Positions 8,616 through 17,903 of a stretch of DNA of 64,000 bases are shown in pieces. This DNA is from Trujillonella endophytica (GTDB lineage Bacteria > Actinomycetota > Actinomycetes > Mycobacteriales > Geodermatophilaceae). Under the pieces are notes generated by a model that did no database searches, was not told the origin of the DNA, and saw nothing but the letters and a program-made list of their open reading frames with translations. The stretch spans positions 301,010 through 365,009 of the forward strand of contig NZ_FOEE01000004.1 in NCBI RefSeq assembly GCF_900110555.1. The letters are read 5' to 3'. Both the position numbers and the translations under genes were made by a program. Within the stretch, counting starts at the first letter, position 1; every line of letters begins with the position of its first letter.

Positions 8616-11600
8616 TCACCGGACGGCGGTGACGGTGATCCCCTCGAAGCGCACCGCGACCGGACCGGTCGCGCTGCCCGACAGGTAGGCCGCGATCCCG
8701 ACCGACCCCGGGGCCTGGAGCTCGGCCGCACCGTCGGCGCGGACCAGCGTGGCCGTCGTCGGCTCGGCCGTGCCGGCCTGCCAGACGGTCAGCGCCAGGT
8801 CCGTCGTGCCGCTCCCGGAGACCCGGAACCGGAGCTCCAGCTGGGTGCCGGGGGTGTAGGTGACGCCGGCCAGGGTGGTCACCGGGCCGAGCACGGACTC
8901 CACACCGGCGACCTCGCGGACGATCGCGGCGCTGACGCCGCCACCGGGCAGCACCCGGACCCGGGCGTAGTACAGCGCGGTCCCGACCCGGCGCCCGGTC
9001 ACGTGGGCGTAGACACCGGTACCGGTGGCCGGCACCGCGGAGAACGACACCGTCGTCCGGACGTCCGCACTCGCGGCGGCGACGCCGCTCAGGTGGGCGC
9101 CGGTGTTGTTGCCCGGGTTGACGGTCAGGACCGCTCCCCCGTCGGCGACCGCCTGGCGCGCGGCACCGGCCATCGAGGCCCAGGCCCCACCGAGGTCGGC
9201 GGTGCCCAGCCCGCCCGCCGAGGCGCGGTCGAAGGCGTCGGCGGCGATCTGCACGGCCGGCTCCTCGACCGGCGGGGCCGGCGGGGCGGTCACGGTGATC
9301 CGGCGGGTGGAGGTCGCCGTGGCGCCCTCGTCGTCGGTCACCGTCAGGGTGACGGTGTAGGTGCCCGCGGCGGCGTAGGTGTGCGACGCCGCCGTGCCGT
9401 CGGCCTGCTCGCCGTCGCCGAACGTCCAGGCCGCGCGGACCACGCGCCCGTCGGAGTCGGCCGACCCGGTGGCGTCGACGGCCACCGCGAGGTTCTCGGC
9501 CTGGGCCGTGAAGGCGGCGGTCGGCGCGAGGTTGACGTGCGCGGCGGCACCGACCAGGCCCACCCGGAAGGCGGTGACCCGCACGGCCGTCGCGGCCGTG
9601 GCGCTGCTGGGACGGTAGGCCGCCAGGCCCACCGAACCGGCCGCCTGCAGGGAGGCGCTGGTGTCGGTCCGCGTCAGCTGCGGCGCGGCCGGCTCCGCCG
9701 TCCCGGCCGCCCACGCCGAGGCGGTGATCGTGGTCGTCCCGACGCCCGAGACCTGCACCCGCGTGTCGAGCGACATGCCCGGCGTCCAGGTCAGCCCGGG
9801 GACCGTGACCTCCCCGCCGGGGAAGCTCTGCACCCCGCCGACGATCCGCAGCAGCGAGAGGTAGACCTTGCCGTCGGCGGCGACGCGCACCTGCACCCGG
9901 TACTCCGCGCCGTCACCGACCCGGCGTCCCGTCACGTAGACGGTCGTGCCGCTGCCGGTCGGGACCGACGTGAGGGTGAAGGAGGTCCGGACGTCGGCGC
10001 TGGTGGTGCTGACGCCGCCGAGGTAGGAGCCGGTGTTGTTGCCGGTGCCGGGCAGGGCCAGCTCCGCGACGCCGCCGGTCACCGACTGGCGCGCGGCCCC
10101 GGCGACGACGGTCCAGGCGCCGCCCACGTCGGCCGCGCCCAGGCCACCGGTGACCGACCGGCCGAAGGTGTCCTTGGCGAGCGGGGCGGTGGAGATCGGG
10201 GCGGTCACCGTGACCTGCTGGGTGGTGGTGCCGGTGGCGCCGTCGCTGTCGGTGACCGTCAGCGTGACGGTGTACGTGCCGGCCGCGGCGTAGGTGTGCG
10301 CCGCGGCGACGCCGGTGCCGGCCGGCGAGCCGTCACCCCAGTTCCAGCTGTGCCCGGTCACGGTGCCGTCGGCGTCGTCGCTGGCGGCGCCGTCGACGGC
10401 GATCCCCAGGTCCCGGCCGGTGGCGGTGAACGCGGCCCGGGGAGCGGCGTTGACGCGGACCGGCGCCACGGTGACCAGCGTCTTCGCGGTCGTGGTCGCG
10501 CCCCGGTCGTCGGTGACGGTCAGGCCGACGACGTAGGTGCCTGCGGCGGCGTAGGTGTGCGACGCCGTGGCGCCGGTCCCCTGCTGACCGTCGCCGAAGT
10601 CCCAGGCGTAGGCGGCCACGGAGCCGTCGCCGTCCACGGAGCCCCGGCCGTCGAGCGCGGCGGTGAGGCCGGTGCGCGTGACGGCGATCCGCGCCGTCGG
10701 GGCCTGGTTGGCCGTCGGGGCGGAGACGCCGCCGCCGGTGGCGTGCGCGGCGATCTGCTGCGCGGTGAGGGCGGTGCGGTACAGCGCGACCTCGTCGATG
10801 CGGCCGGTGAAGGTGCTGGCGCCGGCGATCGCACGATCGGCGCCGACCCGCAGGTAGCCGCTGTAGGACTGCCCGGTGGTGGCGTCGGTCCGCGATCCGA
10901 CCAGGACGCCGTCGACGTAGAGCGAGATGCCCGCGGGGCTCATCGTCGCCGCGACGTGGTGCCACGCGCCGTCGTTGAACGAGGCGGTGCTGGTCACCGC
11001 CCGCGTCTGGGACGAGAGGCCGAACATGGTCGGCACCTTGACGGCGAAGGAGATGCGGCCGTTCGTCTCGAGGTAGACCTGCCGGTCGTACGACGTGCTG
11101 GTGCCCGTGGCCCGGTTGGCGAAGCCCATGATCCGGCCACCCGTGGTGGACGAGGTCTGGACCCACGCCTCCTGCGTGAAGGTGTTCGGCGCCGCCTGCG
11201 CGGTGCCGGTGGCCAGGGAGGCGGTCGAGCTGCCGTTGAAGGAGTAGGCGGTGTTGCCCGTCACCGCGCCGGCCTGGCCGCGGGTGACCCCGGCCCCGAC
11301 CGTCATCGGCGCGGTGCCGATCGCGTCGGCGGCGGCACCCGTGGTCTCACCGAGCCGCCAGTGGTTCGACGCGCCGTCGGCCCGGACCGACTCGGCGTAC
11401 GGGCGGGTCTGCCCGACCGGGGGGGCCACGGCGACCTCGACGGCGACCCAGGGGGTGGCGACGGTGTTGCCGAACGGGTCGGTCGCGGTGACGCGGTAGC
11501 GCAGGCTGCCGCTGACGCCGGCGTCCCCGGCCGACATGGCGGGCCGGTTCCACCAGGTGGAGGCCTGCACGGTCTCGGCGACGGGCAGGGGCTGACCCTC

Positions 11601-13115
11601 GCGCTGCACGCGGTAGACGAGGTTGGCGTTGTCCTGGTCCGACGTGGCCGTCCAGCCGACGGTGACCCGTCCGGGCGCCGGCGAGGTGGCGGTGGCGGTG
11701 AAGCCGTCGGTCGACGGGCCGACCGCGTTCGGGGCGGTGCCGGGCAGGGCGTAGCGGACGAGGCCCTGCTGGCCGATGCCGTTCACCCGCGGGAACTCGC
11801 CGCCGTAGACGACGTACCGGTCGTTGCCGGTGACCGACCAGCCGGCCTGGCCCTGGCCGGTGACGGTGCCCGGCGTCATGGTCGGGAACCAGGGCAGCAG
11901 CGAGCCGGCGGGCTGGCCGCGGAAGTTGCTGTTGGTGATGGTCGAGCTGCCGACGGTGCCGGTGGGCGCCAGGGTGAAGGCGACGCCGAACTTGTGCACC
12001 CGCGGGTTCTGCTCGACGAAGGCGCCGATGTTGCGGCAGTCGTGGCTGTGACTGGCGACGTACACGACGCCACCGGTGGCGTAGTTGGAGTACGAGTCAC
12101 CGCGGCAGTCGTTGATCTCGACGATCGCGCCGCCGTCGGCCTGGACGACGAACGAGCCCTCGAGGTTGCCGGGGCCGTAGTAGTCGTAGGCGGTACCGAT
12201 GACCAGGTTCCCGGACGTGCTCAGGCTGTAGACGGCGGAGTTGACGCCCTGGTTGGTCAGCCGCTGGTTGATCGCGAAGGGCATCGTCGCGCCCGACACC
12301 GGGTCGAGGGAGGTGACGCCGGTGGCCTTGACGCCGTTCATGGAGTCGAAGCGGCCGCCGGCGACGACCTGGCCCGTGCCGGAGACGGTGAGGGCGAGGA
12401 CGGCGTCGCTGGTGTTGCGGTTGCCGTCGGAGTTGCCGGTGGCGGAGCCGACGCCGGGCACCGGGGCCCAGGGCAGCAGGCTGCCGTCGGCGGCGCTGAC
12501 GGCCGCGAGCCGGCTGCGGCTGACGCTGCCGACCGCGGTGATGCTGCCGCCCATGTACACGGTGTCGTTCGTGACGGCGAGGGCGGCGACCTGGCTCTGC
12601 ACGGCCGGCGCGAAGCCCGCGACGAGGGCACCGGTGGCGGTGTCGAAGGCGGCGACGCGGCGGCGGCTCTGCCCGTCGACGGTCGTGAAGTCGCCGGCGA
12701 CGTAGACCCGGGAGCCGTCGGGCGAGGCCGCGACCGCGAGCACCTGGCCGTCGAGGGCGTGGGCGAAGGAGGTGATCAGCTCGCCGGTGCGGATGTCGTA
12801 GGCGAGCAGGTTGGCGCGCGGCGTCTCGTTGGTGCCGGCAGGCGCACCGGCCGGGCGGGCGCTGGTGAACTTGCCTCCGACGTACACGGTGTTGCCGACG
12901 ACGGCCTGCGCCCAGGCGACACCGTTGATCTGCACGGTGGGCAGGGCGTCGGCGGTGACCGTGGTCGGCGTGCTCGCCGACGGGACCAGCGGCGCGGAGT
13001 CGGCCTGTGCCGTACCGGGGAGCAGCGCCAGGCTGCCGGCGGTCAGCAGGAGGCCGACGGTGCCCGCGACGACGCGGGCCGGTGCGCGCCGAGGCGCGCT
13101 CGAAGACGTGGACAT
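8616..13115 (-). CDS. Giant secreted multidomain protein (propeller, FN3-like, LamG, three PKD domains)
   Basis: 1499 aa. A Sec signal peptide ends near residue 38 (AQA/DS). Residues about 45-470 are a propeller-like region with repeated VYVGGKFT / VYVAGDFTTV / YVVYGGEFPRVNG blades. About 475-570 is FN3-like, about 600-790 is a LamG/concanavalin-like domain (WHHVAATMSPAGISLYVDG), and PKD domains lie at about 805-885, 887-968 and 1192-1275 (YAWDFGDG, SWNWGDG, WTFGDG). Two copies of a roughly 210-residue beta-rich domain beginning F-x-R-x3-GGLG-x-AD-GG-W occupy about 975-1190 and 1290-1498. No sortase signal or transmembrane anchor is seen. It lies between two exopolysaccharide operons and has a tandem paralog upstream. 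A role in the extracellular matrix or adhesion is inferred; no catalytic motif was recognised. Confidence 0.88.
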   Translation of the reverse strand: MSTSSSAPRRAPARVVAGTVGLLLTAGSLALLPGTAQADSAPLVPSASTPTTVTADALPTVQINGVAWAQAVVGNTVYVGGKFTSARPAGAPAGTNETPRANLLAYDIRTGELITSFAHALDGQVLAVAASPDGSRVYVAGDFTTVDGQSRRRVAAFDTATGALVAGFAPAVQSQVAALAVTNDTVYMGGSITAVGSVSRSRLAAVSAADGSLLPWAPVPGVGSATGNSDGNRNTSDAVLALTVSGTGQVVAGGRFDSMNGVKATGVTSLDPVSGATMPFAINQRLTNQGVNSAVYSLSTSGNLVIGTAYDYYGPGNLEGSFVVQADGGAIVEINDCRGDSYSNYATGGVVYVASHSHDCRNIGAFVEQNPRVHKFGVAFTLAPTGTVGSSTITNSNFRGQPAGSLLPWFPTMTPGTVTGQGQAGWSVTGNDRYVVYGGEFPRVNGIGQQGLVRYALPGTAPNAVGPSTDGFTATATSPAPGRVTVGWTATSDQDNANLVYRVQREGQPLPVAETVQASTWWNRPAMSAGDAGVSGSLRYRVTATDPFGNTVATPWVAVEVAVAPPVGQTRPYAESVRADGASNHWRLGETTGAAADAIGTAPMTVGAGVTRGQAGAVTGNTAYSFNGSSTASLATGTAQAAPNTFTQEAWVQTSSTTGGRIMGFANRATGTSTSYDRQVYLETNGRISFAVKVPTMFGLSSQTRAVTSTASFNDGAWHHVAATMSPAGISLYVDGVLVGSRTDATTGQSYSGYLRVGADRAIAGASTFTGRIDEVALYRTALTAQQIAAHATGGGVSAPTANQAPTARIAVTRTGLTAALDGRGSVDGDGSVAAYAWDFGDGQQGTGATASHTYAAAGTYVVGLTVTDDRGATTTAKTLVTVAPVRVNAAPRAAFTATGRDLGIAVDGAASDDADGTVTGHSWNWGDGSPAGTGVAAAHTYAAAGTYTVTLTVTDSDGATGTTTQQVTVTAPISTAPLAKDTFGRSVTGGLGAADVGGAWTVVAGAARQSVTGGVAELALPGTGNNTGSYLGGVSTTSADVRTSFTLTSVPTGSGTTVYVTGRRVGDGAEYRVQVRVAADGKVYLSLLRIVGGVQSFPGGEVTVPGLTWTPGMSLDTRVQVSGVGTTTITASAWAAGTAEPAAPQLTRTDTSASLQAAGSVGLAAYRPSSATAATAVRVTAFRVGLVGAAAHVNLAPTAAFTAQAENLAVAVDATGSADSDGRVVRAAWTFGDGEQADGTAASHTYAAAGTYTVTLTVTDDEGATATSTRRITVTAPPAPPVEEPAVQIAADAFDRASAGGLGTADLGGAWASMAGAARQAVADGGAVLTVNPGNNTGAHLSGVAAASADVRTTVSFSAVPATGTGVYAHVTGRRVGTALYYARVRVLPGGGVSAAIVREVAGVESVLGPVTTLAGVTYTPGTQLELRFRVSGSGTTDLALTVWQAGTAEPTTATLVRADGAAELQAPGSVGIAAYLSGSATGPVAVRFEGITVTAVR

Positions 13116-13217
13116 GCGGTTTCCCCCGTGTACCAGGACCCGAGACCGGCGGCCTCCCCCTGGATGCCGTCGTCGAGTACCGAGAGTGACGATGACACCC
13201 TGTGCCACCGTTGACGA

Positions 13218-13295
13218 TCACCTGACCAGGTGAGACCCAGGCGGTGACCTGCGGTTTTCTCCCTCACCGGGGTGAGGCCCATCACGCACGGTGAT
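13218..13295. promoter_or_regulatory. Three clustered inverted repeats upstream of the 1499-aa protein gene
   Basis: TCACCTGACCAGGTGA (13218-13233), CCTCACCGGGGTGAGG (13262-13277) and ATCACGCACGGTGAT (13281-13295) are three short dyads sharing a TCAC/GTGA half-site, 100-180 bases before the start codon at 13115. They look like operators for a dimeric regulator. No regulator gene adjoins them. Confidence 0.4.
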
Positions 13296-13297
13296 CG
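13246..13297 (-). promoter_or_regulatory. Upstream block shared by the two giant secreted protein genes (copy 1)
   Basis: Read on the minus strand, CGATCACC is followed exactly 39 bases later by AGGTC, with a GAAAA run just before AGGTC. The same two elements with the same 39-base gap occur upstream of the paralog at 17026-17077. This suggests a common promoter or regulator site inherited with the duplication or kept by selection. Confidence 0.45.
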
Positions 13298-13318
13298 CTC
13301 GGCAACTCCCTGGTCGGC

Positions 13319-13344
13319 GGGCCGGCTCCGTGCGGAGCCGGCCC
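13319..13344 (-). terminator. Hairpin terminator after the 1185-aa secreted protein gene
   Basis: GGGCCGGCTCCG and CGGAGCCGGCCC form a perfect 12-bp stem with a minimal loop, 11 bases past the stop codon. The two giant genes therefore appear to be separate transcription units. Confidence 0.7.
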
Positions 13345-13355
13345 GGCCACCGGGG

Positions 13356-16300
13356 TCACGGCAGCTCGGTGACCAGCAGGTCGTCGAAGCGCACCGTCGT
13401 CGCGGCGGGAGCGCTGCCCGGCCGGTACGCGCCGATCCCGACCGCCCCGGGCCGCTGCAGCGCGGCGGTGGTGTCGGTCCGCGTCAGCTGCGGCGTCGTC
13501 GGCTCGGCCTGCCCGGCGACCCACACCGACGCGGTGACCACCGTCGTCCCGGTGCCCGAGACCTGCACCCGCGTCTCGAGCGACGTGCCCGGCGTCCAGG
13601 TCAGCCCGGCGACACGGGTCTCCCCGCCGGGGAAGGCCTGCACTCCGCCGCTCAGGCGCGAGAGCAGCAGGTACACCGCGCCGTCCGGCGCCACGCGCAG
13701 CCGGACCGTGTAGTCCTCGCCGGCGGCCACCCGCCGGCCGGTGACGTAGGCGTACGTCCCGGTCCCGGTCGGGGTCGAGGACAGCGAGACCGTGGCGCGG
13801 ACGTCGGCGCGAGCCGTGCTCGTCCCCCCGAGGTAGGCGACCGCCTCGTTGCCCGCCGCGGGCAGCGCCAGCACGGCCGCACCCCCGACGACCGACTGCC
13901 GGCTCGCGCCCACCGTCGCGGTCCACGGGCCACCGAGGTCCGCCGCCCCCAGGCCGCCGGTCGTCGAGCGCTCGAACCGGTCGCCGGCCAGCGGCGGGGT
14001 GGTCCCCGGCGCGGCCACGGCGACCGCGCGGGTCACCGAGCCGGCGGCACCGTCGTCGTCGACCACCGTCAGCGTCACCTGGTAGGTGCCGGGCGCGGCG
14101 TACGCGTGCGTGGCGGTCGCGCCCGTGCCGGGCGCCGAGCCGTCGCCCCAGTTCCAGCTGTGGGCGGCCACCGTGCCGTCGCCGTCGGCGGAGCCGCGCC
14201 CGTCCACCGCCAGGGAGAGCCCCGTCGGCGTCGCGGTGAAGGCCGCGGTCGGCGGCCGGTTCGCCGGGGCGACGACCGTCACCTGCCGCTCGGTGCCGGC
14301 GGTCGCGCCGGCGGCGTCGGTGACCGTGAGCCGGACGGTGAACGTGCCGGCCCGGGCGTAGGCGTGCGTCACCGTCGCGCCGGTGCCCGTGGTGCCGTCG
14401 CCGAAGTCCCAGCCGTGGCTCCCGATCGTGCCGTCGGGGTCCGTGGAGGCCCGCCCGTCGAAGGCGGCGGTCAGCCCGTCCGCGGACGACGTGAACGACG
14501 CCTGCGGAGCGACGTTGCCACCGGCCCCCGTGCTGCCGAGCGCGTGGTGGCGGGCCACCTGCTCGGCGGTCAGCACGACCGGGTACACCGCGACCTCGTC
14601 GATGCGCCCGTTGTAGTAGGCGGCGCCCGACCACGGCCGGTCCGCGCCGATGTGCCAGTAGCCGCTGATGTCGAACGCCCCGAACGTGTCGGCGCGCGAG
14701 GCGACCAGGCGACCGTCGACGTAGAGCTTCATGCCGTCGGGGCCGACCGTGCCCGCGACGTGGTGCCAGGTGCCGTTGTTGTAGGCCGCCGGGCTGACCA
14801 GGCTGCGGGGGGCGTCCGGGTAGACGGCGAAGTTGACGCGTCCCGCCGTGTCCAGCCAGATCTGCCGGTCGTTGTTCCGGCTGAGACCCGAGCGCACGTC
14901 ACCGAAGTCGACGATCACCCCGCCGGCCGTCGTCCGCGTCTCGAACCAGGCCTCGACCGTGAACGTGTCCAGGCCGCGCACGGGCGCCTGCTGGCTCACC
15001 AGCCCCGTCCTGCCGTCGAACCAGGTGGAGGTGTCGGCGTCGCCGCGCAGCGCCCCCTCCCAGCCGGTGCGGACGCCGCTGGAGATGGCCGCGTCCCCGG
15101 CACCGGCCTGGCTGAACGCGGTGCCGCCGGAGGCCTCACCCAGGGACCAGTGCTCGATGGCGCCGTCCGCGTGCACCGTGGCCGCGTAGGGACGCGACGT
15201 CCCGGTGCCGGTGACCGCGACGGTGGCCGAGGAGAGGTCGACGGAGTTGCCGAAGGGGTCCGCGGCCACGACCCGGTAGCTGTGCGTGCCGGCCGGAACG
15301 TTCCGGTCGGTCCAGCCCAGCGTCGGCCGCAGCCACCAGGACGACGGCCGGGTGAACGTCGCCGCCGGCGTCGCGCTGCCATCGCGGTAGACGGAGTAGC
15401 TCAGGGTGCCGTTGTCGAGGTCGCTGGCCGCGGGGAAGGCGACGCGCACCGTGCCCGCGGCGATCGCGGTCGCCGTCGTCCCGCCCGACGCCGTCGGGCC
15501 GACCCGGTTGGGCGCGAGCGACGGGACGGCGAAGCGGACCAGGCCCTGCTGCGACTGGCCGTTCACGCGCGGGAACTCACCGCCGTAGGCGACGTACGAG
15601 CCGTTGCCCGTCACGCTCCAGGCGGCCTGGTACTGGCCGGTGACCTGCCCCTGGGCCAGGGACGGGTACCAGTTCAGCTGCGCCGGGGCGCGCTGCCCGG
15701 TGAAGTTGAGGTTGCTCTGCGCCACGACGCCGTTGCTGCTCGCCGGCGCGGCGCTCAGCGCCGAGGCCCGCTGCTCGACCCGCGGCTCCTGCTCCGGGAA
15801 CCCGCCGATGTTGACGCAGCTGTGCGTGTGGGAGGCGATGTAGACCACGCCGCCCGACGGGAAGCTCGAGTAGCTGTCCCCGCGGCAGTCGGCGATCCAC
15901 CGCACCCGGCCGTTGCCCGCCTCCACCGCGAAGGAGCCCTCGAGGTTCCCGGGGCCGTAGTAGTCGTAGCCGGTTCCGTAGACGGTGGTGCCGTCGGTGG
16001 ACAGGCTCCACACCGCCGAGTTGACGCCCTGGTTCGTGATCAGCCGGTTGATCTCGAAGGTGCGGGTGCCGCCGGTCGTCGGGTCGAGGGCGGCCACGCC
16101 GGTGGCCTTGGCGCCGTTCATCGTGTCGAACCGGCCGGCGGCGACGACCTGGCTGCCGCCCCCGGTCACGACGAGGGCCAGGACGTCGTTGCTTGTGGCG
16201 GTGGTGCCCGGAGCGGTCGGGTTGGTCGGGTTGCGGTTGCCGCTGGTCGGGCCGGTCCCGGGCACGGGCGCCCAGGGCAGCAGGCCGCCGTCCGACGCGC

Positions 16301-16913
16301 GGACCGCGGCCAGCCGGGTGCGGCTGGTCCCGCCGACCGCGCTGAGGCCGCCGCCGAGGTAGACCGTGCCGTCGGTGGCCGCGATCGCGGCGACCTGGCC
16401 GTTGACGCCGGGCCGGAAGGACTCCACGAGAGCGCCGGTGCGGATGTCGTAGGCGGCGATCCGGCTGCGCGGCTGCCCGTCGGCGACCGTGAAGTCGCCG
16501 CCGACGTAGAGGCGGGTGCCGTCCGGTGAGGCCGCGACGGCGAGCGCCTGGGCGTTGAGGCTCGGCGCGAAGGACGTGACCAGCGCACCGGTCCGGATGT
16601 CGTAGGCGAGGAGGTTGTTCCGGACCGTCTCGTTCGTGCCCGCCGGCGAGCCCGCGGGCCGGACCCGGGTGAAGGAGCCGGCGACGTAGACGGTGTCGCC
16701 GACGACGACCTGCGACCAGGCCACACCGTTGAGCTGCACCGTGGGCAGACCGTCGGCCGAGACGGTGACCGGGTCGGTCGGGGTGGCGGGGCTCGGAGCG
16801 GAGTCGGCCCGCGCGGTGCCGGGTGGCGTCAGCGCCCAACTCCCGACGGCGACCGCCAGTGTCGCCAGCGCCGCCACGGCGCGCCTGCGCACACCTGTCC
16901 CCACGATCCCCAT
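13356..16913 (-). CDS. Giant secreted multidomain protein, shorter tandem paralog
   Basis: 1185 aa, with the same order as its downstream neighbour: signal peptide to about residue 38 (ending ARA/DS), propeller-like region with VYVAGSFTRV / LYVGGDFTVADG / YVAYGGEFPRVNG blades to about 480, FN3-like segment, LamG domain at about 600-790 (WHHVAGTVGPDGMKLYVDG), PKD domains near 800-880 and 885-965 (HGWDFGDG, SWNWGDG), and one F-x-R-x3-GGLG domain at about 975-1185. It lacks the third PKD domain and the second terminal domain of the longer copy, so one copy gained or lost a PKD-plus-terminal-domain cassette. Secretion is clear; function is unknown. An exopolysaccharide-associated adhesin or matrix protein fits the context. 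Confidence 0.88.
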   Translation of the reverse strand: MGIVGTGVRRRAVAALATLAVAVGSWALTPPGTARADSAPSPATPTDPVTVSADGLPTVQLNGVAWSQVVVGDTVYVAGSFTRVRPAGSPAGTNETVRNNLLAYDIRTGALVTSFAPSLNAQALAVAASPDGTRLYVGGDFTVADGQPRSRIAAYDIRTGALVESFRPGVNGQVAAIAATDGTVYLGGGLSAVGGTSRTRLAAVRASDGGLLPWAPVPGTGPTSGNRNPTNPTAPGTTATSNDVLALVVTGGGSQVVAAGRFDTMNGAKATGVAALDPTTGGTRTFEINRLITNQGVNSAVWSLSTDGTTVYGTGYDYYGPGNLEGSFAVEAGNGRVRWIADCRGDSYSSFPSGGVVYIASHTHSCVNIGGFPEQEPRVEQRASALSAAPASSNGVVAQSNLNFTGQRAPAQLNWYPSLAQGQVTGQYQAAWSVTGNGSYVAYGGEFPRVNGQSQQGLVRFAVPSLAPNRVGPTASGGTTATAIAAGTVRVAFPAASDLDNGTLSYSVYRDGSATPAATFTRPSSWWLRPTLGWTDRNVPAGTHSYRVVAADPFGNSVDLSSATVAVTGTGTSRPYAATVHADGAIEHWSLGEASGGTAFSQAGAGDAAISSGVRTGWEGALRGDADTSTWFDGRTGLVSQQAPVRGLDTFTVEAWFETRTTAGGVIVDFGDVRSGLSRNNDRQIWLDTAGRVNFAVYPDAPRSLVSPAAYNNGTWHHVAGTVGPDGMKLYVDGRLVASRADTFGAFDISGYWHIGADRPWSGAAYYNGRIDEVAVYPVVLTAEQVARHHALGSTGAGGNVAPQASFTSSADGLTAAFDGRASTDPDGTIGSHGWDFGDGTTGTGATVTHAYARAGTFTVRLTVTDAAGATAGTERQVTVVAPANRPPTAAFTATPTGLSLAVDGRGSADGDGTVAAHSWNWGDGSAPGTGATATHAYAAPGTYQVTLTVVDDDGAAGSVTRAVAVAAPGTTPPLAGDRFERSTTGGLGAADLGGPWTATVGASRQSVVGGAAVLALPAAGNEAVAYLGGTSTARADVRATVSLSSTPTGTGTYAYVTGRRVAAGEDYTVRLRVAPDGAVYLLLSRLSGGVQAFPGGETRVAGLTWTPGTSLETRVQVSGTGTTVVTASVWVAGQAEPTTPQLTRTDTTAALQRPGAVGIGAYRPGSAPAATTVRFDDLLVTELP

Positions 16914-17025
16914 GCGAGCCCCCGCTCAAGTTCCAGTACCGACGCGTCCCGATGAGACCGTCGATGGATACTAAGCGTGACGAGAGGCGGCCCGGCAGGG
17001 TGAAACCACCACTCGATACGGTCAC

Positions 17026-17077
17026 GACCTGGGCTTTTTCACTCGACATGATGAGACGTGATGACGCTGGGTGATCG
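17026..17077 (-). promoter_or_regulatory. Upstream block shared by the two giant secreted protein genes (copy 2)
   Basis: On the minus strand CGATCACC and AGGTC are separated by 39 bases, with a GAAAAA run before AGGTC, as upstream of the neighbour gene (13246-13297). A related pair, CGATCACC and AGGTC with a 32-base gap, lies upstream of the sugar transferase gene (20893-20937). Confidence 0.45.
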
Positions 17078-17110
17078 GTTCGGATCCCCGCGGGCACGGC
17101 GCCGGACGCG

Positions 17111-17150
17111 CGACGACCCCGCTCCCGCGGGTGCGGGAACGGGGTCGTCG
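17111..17150 (-). terminator. Hairpin terminator of the sugar transferase operon
   Basis: Two 18-base arms (17111-17128 and 17133-17150) pair with one mismatch around the loop GGGT, 22 bases past the stop of the last gene of the operon. It isolates this operon from the secreted protein genes. Confidence 0.75.
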
Positions 17151-17172
17151 ACGAGCGGATCGGTGGCGCGGG

Positions 17173-17844
17173 TCAGCCCACCGGACCGGTGAACAGCAGC
17201 AGCGGGGCGCCGGCCTGGTAGCCGACCTCGACGGTGACGAGATCCCGGACGTCGGCCGGCACGGTGAAGACGTACACGCCCTCGCCGGACGCTCCGGGCT
17301 CCACCATGCCGGCGAACGAGGACCGCGAGGGGTCGTCCAGCGGCGAAGCGGGGGTCCGGTCCGGCCCGTAGGACAGGTTGACCGCGACGCCGTCGAGCGA
17401 GACGGCCTCGTCGGTGCCGTTCGCGATGCGCACCGTGATGCGCAGCGCGGGACCGGCGATGTTCCCCGGGCCGACCGCGGTGCCCTCGATCGCCTCGATC
17501 GAGGCGATCGTGGCGACGATGCCGTTGCCCACGGCCGCGGGGGCGTCGAGCGGCACCTCCGGCAGCGACGGCGGGAGCTCGTCGGCGTCCTCGGTCGGAC
17601 CGGAGGGTGTCGGGGTCGGCGGCAGGGGCGCGATGGTCTCCTCCGGCGCAGCCGACGTGGGCACTGCGGAGGGATCCGCCGCGCTCGCAGCGCCGTCCCC
17701 GTCGTCGTCGCCCCGCGTGCTCAGCAGCCACACCAGGACCACGACGGCGACCAGCACCGCCGTCCCGGCCGCGACGAGCAGCCGCCGGCGCCGCGGTGCC
17801 GCGGTCCGCGTCTCGCCGGGCGCGACGTCGCTGTCCACCGTCAT
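17173..17844 (-). CDS. Membrane-anchored extracytoplasmic hypothetical protein
   Basis: 223 aa. A short basic cytoplasmic N-terminus is followed by one membrane helix (about residues 23-42), then a Ser/Pro/Asp-rich linker to about 100 and a compact beta-rich domain (about 105-223) with IVATIASIEAIEG and a C-terminal VEVGYQAGAPLLLF. The domain resembles the extracytoplasmic immunoglobulin-like domains found in many actinobacterial lipoproteins, but I do not recognise a named family. A good ribosome binding site (GGGAGGAA) precedes the ATG. It is the last gene of an operon with a glycosyltransferase and the initiating sugar transferase, so it may assist surface polymer assembly. Confidence 0.75.
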   Translation of the reverse strand: MTVDSDVAPGETRTAAPRRRRLLVAAGTAVLVAVVVLVWLLSTRGDDDGDGAASAADPSAVPTSAAPEETIAPLPPTPTPSGPTEDADELPPSLPEVPLDAPAAVGNGIVATIASIEAIEGTAVGPGNIAGPALRITVRIANGTDEAVSLDGVAVNLSYGPDRTPASPLDDPSRSSFAGMVEPGASGEGVYVFTVPADVRDLVTVEVGYQAGAPLLLFTGPVG

Positions 17845-17903
17845 CGTTCCTCCCCCCTCGCGCCCCTCCGGGAGCGCTCCGTCCCGACCGCTGCCCGCGC
17901 GGC

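Noticed and set aside
12900..13115. c-di-GMP riboswitch before the giant secreted protein
   Set aside because: The GGGGAAACCGC next to the start is just a ribosome binding region; the GEMM core was not found.
8412..13214. Very long open frame on the plus strand opposite the 1499-aa secreted protein
   Set aside because: Its translation is low-complexity Gly/Arg/Asp, a usual shadow in high-GC DNA; the minus-strand frame has signal peptide and known domains.
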